Notes: generated by a model from the sequence alone, not told the origin. Shown: positions 35,901-49,000, numbered from the stretch's first letter. The stretch is DNA of 64,000 bases from Pelodera strongyloides (GCA_036852015.1 JAANDG010000051.1:372001-436000), one strand, 5' to 3'. Numbers and translations are program-made.

Positions 35901-37128
35901 TCCCACCATCAATCTCGCAGAACTTGTCCTCCAGATCATCATGTGCATCCCAGTCCGCGTGCTGCTTGATCTCTCCCTCGCTCAACGACCGATCCATCGG
36001 GTCAAAATCATTGGCCTTGGCGCCCGCACACGCACCGTTCGCCGCAACATTTCCGCTCTCCTGAACCAGGGGCACGGTGACAGTGCGCGCCCGGCCCGTG
36101 TGGTTGCTTCTCAATGGCGACGTTCGGTTGCCGCTGCCCTTCTGGCCCGCCGGCGCCCCAACCATGCGCACCTTAGAAGCAGACAATAGGCACAACTTAG
36201 AGATAATTAACACCCCCCCCCCCCCCCCCCCCCAATTCCCAGTAATGAGCACCACTGACACCCTAAGCCCGCCACCAGAAACCCCACCACCACCCAGACA
36301 TACCATACCGTAGCGGTACCGTAACGGCATCCCAACGTAACAATATAGTGTTGCGACATCGTTACGATATCCCATACCGTAGCGCTACCGACCATAACAT
36401 ACCGTAGTGATAACGGCCGGTCGCTTAAGACCCGCCGGGACCTCATCGTCACAAGTCGATATCCCACATTCCTTTGATCCGCACTGTCTGTCATCCGGCC
36501 AGAACGGACACTCCTTGTCCGTGTTAACCTAAACGACCAGGTATTACAAGTTACACGCTGTTCATAAAAATAAGAAAAAAAACCAACAACAGGAAACACG
36601 AGCTAGTCTGCATGCCCCTTCGCGATAGCAAGTAGTACTACGTACAAAAACTGGACTACGTGCTACTCCATGATATGACAATTCATTGTCGACATGCCGT
36701 TATACTTTGGAGCACGAGCTCCTTAGCCTTATACTAAAACGATATCTTAGAATACCAAGTACCTTATAATATCTGAAGAAATCCCTCTGTAGCAACGACT
36801 GCAGCTTCTCATATATCAGTTTATTGTTGAGAATATCGATTGACAACGGTTCACACGGACATGATTCAACCGCTTCGCCCTGAAATACCGTAACCTTAGA
36901 CATAGTGAAGATAGTAAGCCTCAGGCGCAGAGCTAGGCAAGACATAAAATCTAGCTGATATCGCTACATATAGTTCTAGCAACCCAGCAACATTTAAAGC
37001 TAATCATTACTAAAGTACAACCGACAAAAAAAATGAAAACTCACATGTTTACAAAAGCACGGACGATCATCCTCAAATTGCGTTAGCGCCACGGCGAAGA
37101 GTGCCGCAAACGCGCACAAAACACGCAT
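30827..37128 (-). CDS. ero1: ERO1, endoplasmic-reticulum thiol oxidase, with KDEL tail
   Basis: Thirteen exons with matching phases encode 489 aa: 37128..37045, 36879..36763, 36528..36403, 36171..35907, 35571..35451, 35131..35082, 33586..33494, 33076..32983, 32855..32756, 32044..31955, 31737..31627, 31305..31196, 30935..30827. ERO1 is a FAD enzyme that re-oxidises protein disulfide isomerase in the ER lumen, using O2. Landmarks: signal peptide [17 protein letters not shown], then [22 protein letters not shown]; the shuttle pair CGISTC; the [10 protein letters not shown] block; [15 protein letters not shown]; and the active-site [12 protein letters not shown]. The protein ends KDEL, an ER-retrieval signal. 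Compared with the human enzyme as I recall it, the loop before SLSEGEI carries an extra Gly/Ala/Ser-rich stretch with NRT and NHT sequons. The TFYSWLE-type segment before GLCLEKR is missing, so a microexon may be unseen. A palindromic CRE is just upstream. Confidence 0.95.
31414..31591. mobile_element. MITE, family 1 (ERO1 intron 11)
   Basis: Left end TTAAAGCGAAATACCGGCCG; diverged right end ACCGGCTTGTGCTTTGCTTTAA. Confidence 0.88.
32069..32248. mobile_element. MITE, family 1 (ERO1 intron 9)
   Basis: TTAAAGCGAAATAACGGCCG left end and inverse right end; interior ATGCAAAT. Confidence 0.9.
32290..32476. mobile_element. MITE, family 1 (ERO1 intron 9, second copy)
   Basis: Opposite orientation to its neighbour 41 bp away; ends TAAAAGCGAAATACCGGCCT / GGCCGGTACTTCCGTTTAA. 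Confidence 0.88.
32871..32981. repeat. (TAA)n microsatellite filling ERO1 intron 8
   Basis: The trinucleotide run occupies most of the 127-bp intron and begins immediately after the exon 8 donor (GTATTATTATT on the coding strand). Confidence 0.95.
34501..34623. mobile_element. MITE, family 7 (ERO1 intron 6)
   Basis: TTAAAGCGGTATTGCACGTG left end and the inverse CCACGTGCAATAACGCTTTAA at right. Confidence 0.85.
34866..35035. mobile_element. MITE, family 1 (ERO1 intron 6)
   Basis: TTAAAGCGAAATACCGGCAG left end and CCGGCCGGTATTTCGCTTTAA right end. It ends 46 bp from exon 6. Confidence 0.92.
36212..36233. repeat. Poly-C tract in ERO1 intron 3
   Basis: About 22 consecutive C, 40 bp from the acceptor of exon 4. 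It would read as poly-G in the transcript. Confidence 0.9.
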
Positions 37129-37201
37129 TTTTCAAGCTCGTTTAACTATTCACAGCTGATCAGGGCAACGTTTATAGTTCACCAAATTATGCTAATCGGC
37201 G

Positions 37202-37209
37202 TGACGTCA
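37202..37209. promoter_or_regulatory. Palindromic CRE (TGACGTCA) upstream of ERO1
   Basis: Perfect TGACGTCA 74 bp upstream of the ERO1 start codon. CREB/ATF-family bZIP factors bind this core, and ATF6/XBP1-type unfolded-protein-response sites share TGACGT. ERO1 is a known UPR target in yeast and animals, so the location is plausible; function here is inferred. Confidence 0.4.
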
Positions 37210-37939
37210 AACTATGAGTGACGCGACGAGACCCGTAATAATCAGAATATTGGCTGACTGACACTGCAATGGAAAAAATGATGGAAGAGGCATTAGACAA
37301 CAAAGTCAAAAATATAGAAAAGAAACAAAAACACGCCATTTAATAAAAAAAAACAGTACACTCGAATAATAAAGATCAAGATTATCAAGAATTTCAAAAA
37401 CAATTAAAGCATAAGCATAGTCGAAGTGCAACATCACCGATCACCAGCAAATGAAGTATGAAAGAAGGACCGAACTAGAAATAATTTGCATAATATTTGA
37501 ATAGAGCGATTTTTAAAAGACAACAGGCTATAAACTACAAAAAGATAATAATTCCACTAAAACTAGTACAAACTACAGACTATAAACCACAAAAATGAAG
37601 ACTGGTCCTACATGTCTACGTATTCTAAGGGTCCGCATTGTCAGTGTCTGAGTAAACAGTAAACACTAGACGAAAGCGCACTGACAAAGAAGTCACGGGA
37701 AAAATGTGTTTTCCATAGTATTATACCGAGCAATTACATGAGCGAAAGCTCCTCATCTGGATGGTTTCATTCCTTAGAAATGGCTTAAACTTCCTGCGCT
37801 AATAAAAAAACGTTAGTTATCACCTCTAGTCACCCGAAATAAATATTACTTCCTTACAACTAATAAAGACAGATTAGGAAGTCCTAGCATACATCTTATT
37901 ACAGCAATACCTCTCGCACGAAGTCTTATATAAAAAGGG

Positions 37940-38379
37940 TTAAAGGGACGCGGTCACCGTTTTGACGCTTATGTATACTTTGTGTTTTTATTAACTGCAC
38001 AGTATGAAAAACATAGTGTTGGAAAAAATCCGACGAAAAACGCTGTTTTCAGCGAGAAATTCATTGATTAAAAAAGTTGCGTCCGATCCAAGGTCCACAG
38101 TTAGCCATAGAAAACCAAATGTTATAATGCCCGCGAGGTATTAGACCGATTAATTAGTGAAATAACGTTCGTCGAGTCATTATCAGCACGGCCATATGCT
38201 GGACAATTACTAGGGTTATGGTGCGTATTGGTTCGAGGACAACATTTTTCGTCATCATTTTACTCGCTGTTTCCGCATTTCTTGCAGAAGATTTTCCTAA
38301 CACTATGCGTTATAAATTATGAAGATAATAAAAACACAAAGTATACATAAGGGCCAAAACGGTGACCGCGTCCCTTTAA
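37940..38379. mobile_element. Foldback MITE, family 6
   Basis: Starts TTAAAGGGACGCGGTCACCG and ends CGGTGACCGCGTCCCTTTAA. The arms continue as inverted repeats (GTATACTTTGTGTTTTTATT). Located ~800 bp upstream of ERO1. Confidence 0.9.
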
Positions 38380-39379
38380 AGCTCCTAGTAAAAAAATAAC
38401 AACAAAAAAAGAATGCACAAGTCAGTCAGGAAAAGGCTTCGCAATCTACTTTCCACTTTTTATTTATTTGAAAGTCGGAAAACTACAATGTTTCACAACC
38501 ATATAACTTATACAGAAAAAAAAAATGAATGTAGAGCACGCGACCGTACTATGTTTCTGCAAGTTTCCCAAACGGGAACTAAATATCTTTTTCGACAAAT
38601 AGTGAGCTGAAAATGCGCAAAAGGGCACTCTATTATAAATTCAAACTATTTGTTCAGCTGCAATAGAGATGAAAGGTCTGTATAAACTGAAATAAAGAGT
38701 TCTATTGAGAGAAAGATAGAAAGAAAGAGACTTATAGAGAGAAAAGGGAAATATAGGTAGAGAATGAAAAACTAAAACAATACGCCCTATTCATAAATGA
38801 TGACGATTGGGCTATGTGACTCGTTAGGCTGACGTGTTATAAGGAAACGGGGCAACAAAAATCAACCAAAATACCAAACAATTGTCACAAGTCACCCCGA
38901 ACCCTAGATTTGGAGCGACTACTCTTTTGAATAAACTTCGCAAACCAATTAGCAAAAACTTCGTCACGCTGTACATACAAATTAGAAATATGCACCAGTT
39001 CCAAAATCTTAGGCAATTAGGCGAATTACGTACATAACATAAAACAGGTGTGCCTAACGACATGTCTAAAATAAGGTGTGCGGAAGAACCGATTCGGAAT
39101 CAGAAAGGGGGCGGAGACAGCGTCAATTCAATTCCGGCAGGCGAGCGCACACTAGCGCGGTTGCGTGCGCGGAAACAGCTCCACGCGCGCCCATCTGTCG
39201 GAAGAGGAGTGCGCTGGGGAACCGGCCCCGCGCGGATACGGAAAGAAATAGCGAGCAATCTAAGATGCATTTGAGAAGCATAGACCAATGGGAAAGAAAA
39301 AGGATTCAGGTGGGAAGATGCTTGAGAGAAGTAGATGACAAAAAAAAAGAATCCAAGGGACCAAAGAGTAATAAAGGAG

Positions 39380-39410
39380 GGGAGAGAGAGAGAGAGAGAG
39401 AGAGAGAGGC
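39380..39410. repeat. (GA)n microsatellite
   Basis: Perfect GA run of about 14 units. Confidence 0.9.
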
Positions 39411-40491
39411 AGCATATGCCATGGAACGAAAAGAACTCTACATACACTATGCACATATATCCAAACGAAACATCAACCAACTATAAAATTGGGAGATAGT
39501 TCTCTACCTCTACCTGGTCTTTGGCCATAGAAACTAGAAATTCAGCACACAAAAAAACTACTTTGCCGCCTAAATACAAACCCATACCACTTATCTGAAC
39601 CGCTTGAAAATGTAAATGATGCAAGATATCGAGCGAAAACTCTCACAATTTCAAAAAAGATAGAGAAAGAGAAACTAATACAATTTGATGAAAAAATGAA
39701 AACCTAACAAGAACAGCAAGATATTGCCTAGAAGAAAAAAAGACAAAACGTCACCCCGCCCTCTCCTATATAAGGGCAACACGACTAGACTATGTCCGTC
39801 CATGTGAGCAAAAAGAACCAGTCATCCTAAGTGAGATATGACATCGAACGTTCTCAAACCATGGAATCATCGATTTATACGTTTTAGTTAATAAGAACTA
39901 TTCACAGATTTATAGAAGCAGAAGCCTAAAATTTGCCTCTGGAACTTATGGAACTTTCTTTATTAGTTAGGAACACAGTACAGAGTATGGAGTCAAATCC
40001 CTCAAAATAACAAATTATTGTCCAAATGTAAACTATCAGCGCTACGTAATACGATATCAGCAATGTGTTCGTGTCAACTGAAAAATAAGCAAACGAAATG
40101 GCTAAACCGAATCAGAGTTACTGCACAGTTTTAACTGCAATTACAGTTAATTGATACTTAATAAGAAAAAAATACTAAAATAACCAAAAGCGTAGAACAA
40201 GAGGTACAGTAGGCAGTAGGCAAAGAGATAAGAAAACAAAATATTCTCTGAATCTGCATCTACAGTCTTCCATCTATCAAAACAGAAATGGAAAATATCA
40301 GAAATCGATGGAAAATGCCTCGATAATCAGCCAATATACCTGGAAATTGGGTCGTGGAAATCGGAAACCGAAAGAGAAAATGAACAAACAAGAAACAATT
40401 CTCAATATTGAAAAAATACAGTATATAAGCAGGCGGGAATACAAAAGACCTGAAAGAGGCATAAGACTCTAAACTCCAATACAATATTGTT

Positions 40492-40494
<3 letters not shown>

Positions 40495-40529
<35 letters not shown>
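40495..40529. repeat. (GA)n microsatellite
   Basis: Perfect GA run of about 17 units. Confidence 0.9.
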
Positions 40530-40531
<2 letters not shown>

Positions 40532-41176
40532 CACGAATGAAGGAAGGAATGAAACCAACTGACAAACACAACACAATACATAAAGAAAGATGCAAAACAA
40601 TTAAAAATTCAGCATAATTTATGCAACCAATACAAAGGAACATATAATAGTGATAACACCCCGTGCCAATGGTGCGCCTACTTAATTGGAAGCTATGCTT
40701 TATTTTTTTATATACGAATCACTCCCAACCCTCCCGTAACCAATAACCCCATTATTTCCATTATATATAAAAATGCAAATCCCCACATATTACGATTATG
40801 ATTATTTTGAAAAACACCCCCCTCCCATCCCACCTACAAAGCAACCACACGGACCTGAAACGCCTGAAACTTTGTTTTATTTTTAAATACTGTAAGGAAA
40901 ATATAATAATTCTTCTTAAAAATGCAAACAAAACAATAATTAACCATAAAAAAATTATGAGGATAAAGATCACGACCTACAATAGAATCCGTTATATTCA
41001 AAGATACAAATATATATATAAAAATGCGTGTGAAAATGTTCAAACATAAAATGAAAAAGTGTAATATGGAACCAACCGCGACGAAGAAACGATACCAGAT
41101 TACCCCAGTTCGTCAGGTTTCCTGCAAAATGCACAAGCATTAACAAACAAAACATAATAACAAAATTTCGCCAAAG

Positions 41177-41657
41177 TTAAAGGGATGGGCTCACTACAAA
41201 ATCACCTTGTTTTTATGCTTTAGTTTGATTGTACAAAGGTAAACTTAAACAAAGAGCATAAAAAAAGTTTCTTGAATTACTCCCTAGGGAAGATATTAGG
41301 TAAAAAGGGTGAGTATTGATCTATCTTCCGATAACGTGAGTAAACAAGATAAACTAAGGAAGCTAAGAGATATGGCTGAAACACACTGTTTTGAGCAAAA
41401 TAAACTGTAGTTTTCATCGTTTATTTTACTAAAAACAATGAAAAACAGTGTGTTTCAGCCATATCTCTTAGCTTCCCTAGTTTACCTTGTTTACTCACGT
41501 TATCGGAAGATAGATCAATGCTCACCCTTTTTACCTAATATCTTCCCTAGGGAGTAATTCAAGAAACTTTTTTTATGCTCTTTGTTTAAGTTTACCTTTG
41601 TACAATCAAACTAAAGCATAAAAACAAGGTGATTTTGTAGTGAGCCCATCCCTTTAA
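41177..41657. mobile_element. Foldback MITE, family 2 (full, ~480 bp)
   Basis: Near-perfect hairpin: TTAAAGGGATGGGCTCACTA ... inverse ... CCATCCCTTTAA. Near-identical to 5,916-6,389, suggesting recent movement. Confidence 0.92.
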
Positions 41658-41832
41658 AGCGAAATCCGGCCGGTTTTTGAAACGCAACGTGGAAAACTGA
41701 ATTATTACGTATTTATGCTAATCTGCTCCAATTTAGCTCGGTTTTAGTATAATTTATGTTCATTTGCATAAGCTGCGCCAGAATAGTGGTGTACTTGACG
41801 CGTTTCAAAAACCGGCCGGTATTTCGCTTTAT
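41654..41832. mobile_element. MITE, family 1, abutting the family 2 element
   Basis: Its left end TTAAAGCGAAATCCGGCCGG shares the TTAA that closes the family 2 element. Right end CCGGCCGGTATTTCGCTTTA. Confidence 0.9.
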
Positions 41833-44568
41833 TCGTATGGTACATATTCGTATGGTCCTTGCCTACTACTTCATTCACTTCTACATTCCACTTTCAACAT
41901 TACTTCGCAATTCATTATCTCTTAATGTCACATCACTTATACCTTACTTACTTCCGTTCCAAATCTGAATAAATTATACATAAAAAGTATACTGTTGGTC
42001 AATATCAATACTTTAGCATATACCTACTGAAATTGAAACTATATAGGTATGTATAGCAATCTACAGTACACACACAAAAAAACCTATTCACCATCAGGTA
42101 AGCGCGAACAGAAAAAGTGTATATCTACTTACACACCAAACAAAATCTATCAGGGAATGTTTGTGAGCACTTTCAAAACATGATCAATATGTATGTTGGT
42201 GAATCAGACAATAGCATAGATTTGCATCACACTCACAAAACATCGTCATATATTAAACAGAAAAACAGCCTACATCGGCACTGTAAACTACTATTGATTG
42301 CACGATTTTAAAATGACGACCATAGCAAACTCTGCACATAAACACTCCTCCACACGCCTTACTCATTTTAGGTGGATTATACACAATTTAGGTTGATTTG
42401 CCCAAAAATTCTAACGAAAACCTTCTGGGACACCCAGTACCAAATGACATTAGTATGTCGAGGAAGATTTTCACAGGTTTCACTGCAAATGTAGCTACTT
42501 TCCAAATACCCTAAAGGAAACACCGAAACATTCCGGAATGAAATAAATGCGGAAAAGAAAGAAAAGCTTATCATTCATGAATGCAACAGCGAGAGACTGA
42601 AAGCTGGTGAAGGACACCCAATGGACACGTTCACGATAAGTGACAAGTGAAAACTTCCAATTAGGATTGATAGCTCCAGTGAAAACTATTTTGAACTTTA
42701 GGGTACTTGTAATTCTAGCCAACATTACTGTTTTTTTAGACTTTACTTGAGAGAACTAGAGAACTGGTAAATCTAGATAAAAAGTTGCAGTTTTGAAGAG
42801 GTAAGTCAAGTCAATCAATTGCTAAACAATTACAAGGATTTCCGTAGAATACACACGTGTTATTGTTATTTATTAGTCAAGTGCAACTTTGAATGCAACT
42901 TCAGTATTAAATTGTAAATTGTTACCAAGAAAAAACTCCCAACCAATGAGAGCTTTTCTGCTTTTCATAATTTCTAAAGATCCTTATCACAATTCTCAGT
43001 GTAAGTCACGTTAAACTCTACTAAAGACATACATCGATAAATTCTTACGCATAGTAAATTTTGGAAACGCTAACAAAAATTCACATTCATTTCTTTCAAC
43101 ACCCATGCTATGCTGTAAGTGACATGGGATACAACAAATAAGAAAGTATGCAAGAGCTCATTCCACACAAGTTGAGAGAAACAGAATAACCAAGCCACAA
43201 AATATACAACAATGAAAATAAAAGGACCAGTGTGACTACTACCAATGTAAAGTAGCACAGGATGACCCAAAGGGGACCGTCTCGCGTCAGAGTATACACT
43301 CATCCTCCACTCTCTCACAAACACTACTAACAAACATTGACCTGCTTCACTGTCTGCACTCTCTACGAAATCCTAGTCTAAAGGTGATGTCTTGCCATGA
43401 CGTCTCGCTACCTACCGTATATCTACGACATCACAAAGGGGAATCGCGGTGAGACTCACTGGGCAAATCGGCTTGAAATAGAAGACAAAGTGAATCGCTT
43501 CAATGCAGGGACAATACTCACCTATCCACAAACCATAATAAAAAGAGATAATTAAAGAAATACCGTAATTTTCCGTTCCTTGGACAGGACAACGAGTGAG
43601 CGGTGCTGTAACAAAGCGCGGTAAGCCTGAACGCCTGAACCTGTAACTAACCAAAAAAAATTACTGAATTCCGACTTGAGCATCAATCGCGAAAAAAGCA
43701 AAGACACGCCGGATAGATACAAATTACAAATGACTACTGTAAATACATACACATAATTAAACCTACTACTGCGTTCGTTTTTGGCGGACCGCCCAGCGAA
43801 AATAATGGCGAACCGCCTGTCCACCTGCATGGCGGATGTGTCAATTGAATTATTTTCGCTAGGCGCGCTTCGCTGTTTTGCTACAAATAGTGTAGCATCC
43901 TCTCTCGCCGGAGAGACACAGACAAGGGAGAATATTCAACCACGCTATTAACTACGAATTAATAATAAACACACCACACAAATAAACCATATTCATAGAC
44001 AACAAATGATGCGCGAATTCTTTTATGTGCAAACAACTGAAACAACAGTAAAAACGCAACCGAGCTCCAACGTTCCAACATAAATACATTGGCTAAAATG
44101 ATCAGCACTTACCAATCAAAATTAATATTAATGGTTAAAAAATTAGAGCACAACTCATAGTCCTATTTATACCCAGTCATAATGTAGCCATTTCTGACCA
44201 AACGTAGCCAAACTTGCTAGACAACACTCACTATAAATAGAGACCATCAACAAACATGTGAAGCACAACTATCCTATCTAATCCAAAGTAAAATATAAAG
44301 TTAGGGTTGCAGAGGACCGCGCTGCTAAAGTTCGTTATTGAAATTAAAATCTCTATCCTGTGATCGGGACTGGGACACCACGTAAATGTCACATAAACAC
44401 TAATATCAGTACAAATATCGAAATAAGAGAGTATGCCAAATATCGAAATCAAAGAGCTCACTCAGCTCGCAAGGTAATATGGCTTAAATCTTATGAAAAA
44501 CACAGTAAAAGTTAATTTGTTAATACATGGGGACGACTAAATGCCAAACTGCCAAATGAACTACATAA

Positions 44569-44901
44569 TTAGGCTGTGCGAGCTGCTTGATGATCGGCGA
44601 TCTGGCACATAATATAACAACGCGGGCTTATGAATCCTGCTGATTCAGTCTGACGCTTCTCCGCCCATCGAAGGCCCGATTTCCCATTTCCCTGAAAAAC
44701 CAGCACGTGAGTATTATAATTAGAGACGGATACATAATAAAACTCAGCATTGCGTCTGGTTGGATACACGTGCATCGGTAATACGAATCAATGGAGTGCC
44801 AAAATTATGCGCGGCGAGTAGGTAAAATAATTCGATAGAGTACACAACGCGCACAAAAAAAAACGATTATATAAACAAACCTTGTGCGTGCGACGCGACA
44901 T
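44569..44901 (-). CDS. Weak two-exon frame, 47 aa, unrecognised
   Basis: Exons 44901..44881 (MSRRTHK) and 44691..44569 join in frame across a GTTTGT...TTTTCAG intron to give a basic peptide (GNGKSGLRWAEK...). Nothing is recognised. It could be the 5' end of a gene whose other exons I cannot see, or chance. Confidence 0.15.
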
Positions 44902-45749
44902 CTTCGAACTTTAACTCTGTCCTTCGCATAGTAACGGGCTTGGTTCGTTTGATTTAACATGGCTTCATGTAGTCGTTGGCCCGTTGGCCGTCATACGTTT
45001 CCATCTAAAAACGTATACGCTTTAAAATGGAGATTATTGAGGGCTCAGTGACATGGACATGATCGAGGAGGGGCGGTAACCTCACGCACAAACACCTCTT
45101 AACCATCACTATACGTAAATTGCACGTAACTAGACTGGGTCGAAACCTCGAGTTTTCTACGCACCATGTAAGATAGTTTGGAAGTTTGGATTTATATAAA
45201 ACAAATTCTTCCCGTACACACTGTATTAAAGAAAGTCATAAAGCTCGAAAATTCTACCTATTCCCATTTTTAATTACGTACCTTCTTTCTTCATCCGTTT
45301 GCTGATATGTTTTCGCCGTTTATTTCATTAGACTGTGCCTTAAACGGACGGGTCATTCAGGCCAAGCTCCGAGCCTAAAATTAAGGCATGCTTTGTTCAC
45401 CGTGAATGTATCGCAAAACATGGAATAATGCGGACACCAAAGGAGAAATATGCAAAGAAAAATAATAGTATATGAAACCAAACGTTCACTTTGTTTCCGA
45501 AATTCAGGCCAGACAGAAACACTGACATTATACACATTAAAAACAACAACAACAAATCCTTACACAACAAAGCAAAACATAGAAACAAACGGAGAAAAAC
45601 TGAATGAAATCGAAAAAAGCCAAAGTTTTTGAAAATCAATCGGACCAAAATGCTGTTCTGTGATGCACGATACTACAGTATATCCACACAATTTCCCACT
45701 TAATTTTAACCCGCGAAGCGCCTACAGTAGTTTGCTTTCGCCAGCGAAT

Positions 45750-45845
45750 TAGGCAATGGAAATATTTTAGCTGGCGGGTTCGCGGGTAGAAATATTTGAG
45801 CTGGGCGGGTTCGCGGGTGCAAATATTTTAGCTGGCGACCCGCCT
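45750..45845. repeat. Short minisatellite, ~32-bp unit, about three units
   Basis: AAATATTTTAGCTGGCGGGT followed by TCGCGGGT recurs three times with small changes. Confidence 0.75.
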
Positions 45846-46014
45846 AAGACGAACAGAGTATGCTACGAAAGCTACAACGAATCTTCAAAGCACTGAACTC
45901 AGAAAAATATTCATACATTATGACTTCATCACTAAAACGTGTTACCTATTTGAATAAGTATTTTAAAAGAACACACAGAAAACAATCCACGACAAGTTGA
46001 ACTCTTCGAAATAT

Positions 46015-49000
46015 ATAAAAAGGCATTCTCCAGAAACCATAAAGAAATTCAAAGTCACACCTCAGCCATGCATAATTTATTAAAAAATAATTATATCCAG
46101 TAAACATACAAGTGGAATACATATTGCTTGAGCAAATGGATTAACAGTAACTTTACACGCTTTCCAAACAACGAAGAGAAAACAAACCAACTATTAGTAA
46201 GAAAAAATGTATAGTAGTACTTACACTTACAGTATAAAACCCAATACTACAAAAAGGAAGAACGTTCACAGGGCATATATCAGGGCGTAAATTACTAATA
46301 GGCAAAACTATCTAGACCACTCCACTTACGCCAGATAATTATGCCTTGGACCAAACAATACACACTGACCATCAATAGAATATTACAAGTTTAGAAAAGA
46401 AAAATAAAGTAAATACCTCTACTAAAAATAAGAACAATTCCAGAGAAAGCTTAAAAGCCAACAAAACACTACGACTAAAAACGACGGAATATAAAGAGAA
46501 AAAGAGTACGATGACTACACTGGCGAAACTCCGGTGGTGCGTGGCGAAAACCTGGCACGAACGCAAGGTAGGCAAGTCGATACAGAGCCACACAAAAGGA
46601 TGAGCGGCGACTTCGCATATCGTCGCCAGGATTTCGCGAAACTAAGTGCGCGGCCTAGTACAGGCGCACAAGATTAGCTTTCGCAGCGCGCACCACCAAA
46701 CTTTCGCTGTACGCATGCAAGTTAAACGGAAGACCAATAGTACTGAAAGGTAGAGAATATGAGAATAATAATCCATACAAAGAAAAATACGAGTTCACAA
46801 AGCAATTTCCCCTTCCCGAGTATAATAAACAAAGCAATTGACGAATTAACGCCAAAACCTGAATAAGAAATAATTACAACGCTAAAAAATTATTACAGTA
46901 AAAATCGGAAACCGTCCACTACAATTTTAGAAACCTAAAGGGACGGAATCAACAGCAATATCGGAAACAAAACAACACAGAATAGAACTGACAGTGCATA
47001 TTTTTTCACCTAACACCACCACTGTAAAATGAGTAACTAGCTTTCTAACATATAGATTCTCAAGAAAACATACCAGGATAACAATTAACAATTAAGAAAA
47101 AATACATCACGGCAACAATTAAGGCTCCTATTCTTATCCAAATCCCTTAAGCTTGATTCAAGGCCATTCAACTCTAAAGCCCTTAGTTTCTAAGTTAGAC
47201 TACCAAAATACTAGACCATACTATTCAACAAGTGCACCGTCAATATTCACTTCAAAGGCTCTTAACCTACGCTAATTGAAAGTCCTCATCCTCCTAACCA
47301 ACCTAATCCTAATCGAAATCCTTCGCCGATGGAAGTTTCTTGTTTCCTGTCGTTGGTAGTCCTCTCGTGAACCACCTCTGATGCTGCGACAAGTGTGCGA
47401 GGCTAGTAGGTTCGGGCTTAACAGGCGATACACGTTGCACCGTTTCCACACTCACAGGCTTCACGTTCGGCCGCTCTTGATGATCTCGCGCCGCACCACG
47501 TTGCGTTATTTCATCAATCTTCTGTCCACTCCGCTTCATACTATCCTCTTCAGCTTGCATATTAGTGACGACTGCTAGCTTCGGTATCCGTAGTGACATC
47601 AGTTTCTGGGGCTGCGGAATACCTCTTTCAAAGGACAGCTTCGACAGTTGCTGGACCGGTACTTCTTGAGTGGAACTTGTACCAGCTGACATGAACTTCT
47701 GGGGCTGGGGCACATGTCTCTCAAAAGCCAAATTCGACAGACGTCCTACAGGTACTTCTTGGACGAAGGCTGGTCCTTGTACTGTCTTCGACTCTCGCTC
47801 CATCACACTGTTGCTCGATCTCGTAGTATCCTCCTCCTTCTGCGTCTGTGCCGCAGACCATTTCGCAAACGGCGACACAGTGCGGGCCAAGACCGAAAAG
47901 GACTGTTGTGGCCCAAACTTCCGTTCTACGCTCCAATCCGCATCCTGAGTTCTCCTATTCAAATTTTGTACTTTTTCGTGCTGTCGTTGTTCCACAGCGA
48001 CAGACTCATCAAGCTGCTGACGTCGACTGGGCCAGGACGGCTGCTCTTCAGCATTCTGCTGCTGCATAGACATGATGCGCTCCAAATTCTGCGGCACGGG
48101 CTGTTGCTGCACCACCGAATGTGAGGAATCCGAGGCTTTCGTTCCGAAAAACTCCAGTGATTTCCCTTCGAAGTGCTCAAACCGGTTCACAAGAATCTGG
48201 TCAGATTTCGGCATCGAGTTGAGGATACGTTTCCAGTCGTCCCGCTGAAAACAACAATACAAAAGGGTAAACAAGGAAATAGTGATAATTGCTTGACGTG
48301 AACATACATAAATAATATACAGAATCTGTGCACTATTATTATTTTAGTTGTGCAACAAAATATTTATACTACTACTACTACTACTATTCAACACACACCC
48401 ACCGTAGCGGCCATCAGACATATCCACTCAACAAAGAGCCCATCCGCGTCAGGGCACTGACCACAACATACACCCTAAAACAGCGTAAGAATCTAAGAAT
48501 GCGCCTGACAAAATAAGCCGGATGTAAATCCGTGGGTAAACGGATGGGTTCACATACGGGATCTAACCATGCTTGTAAAAAACCGTACGTACAAACCAAA
48601 AAGGTCACCGGTGGGGATACATAGGTGAGTAAGAACGCAAGAGAAAAGCGAGGTAAAACCCACACTGAGGCCATATTCACCACTCGTTTCCCCAAGGGGA
48701 ATTCCCTGTCTTTTTCTCACGAGTCTCAAATTAGAATGCTATTTCTGTTCCCAGTGAATATTTTCCCGAGGGAATCGTACTGGTGAATATGGCCTCGGCA
48801 CAGCAAAAATCATCTGACCAGCGAGAGCGCGACAATTTCCCTAGCTCACGTTCATATGGTGAAGCATACATTTCACTACATCATGAAAAAACGTTCAGTC
48901 AACTAATCACCTAAGCGTACTCAACACAAACCAGCTATAGGCAGTTCTGATTTCACGATTGGTACCGTACCTCGAAATCCAAGATAAAGTAACCAACTCA

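Larger units (their letters stand above)
38380..47308. other. Long intergenic stretch with no supported gene
   Basis: I find no exon chain here. Contents: GA microsatellites, family 2 and family 1 elements at 41,177-41,832, a short tandem repeat at ~45,750, and one weak two-exon frame at 44,569-44,901. Positions 39,100-39,260 are unusually GC- and CpG-rich and might be a promoter. A TATATAAG box at about 39,766 faces plus, but no ORF follows convincingly. Confidence 0.45.

Noticed and set aside
35806..36375. 189-aa minus-strand frame through a poly-C tract
   Set aside because: It is ERO1 exon 4 extended into both flanking introns; splice sites at 36,171 and 35,907 define the real exon.
39076..39486. 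136-aa plus-strand frame in a GC-rich patch
   Set aside because: Runs into a GA microsatellite (Glu/Arg runs). No start, splice or homology evidence.
47670..48124. Plus-strand frames antisense to the tail exon of E' (and the same at 53,130-53,661)
   Set aside because: Shadows of the well-supported minus-strand exon. They are not preserved in equivalent form between the two copies.
48414..48695. 93-aa minus-strand frame identical at 53,853-54,134
   Set aside because: It lies in an intron of E/E'. Identity is explained by the near-identical duplication, not by coding constraint.
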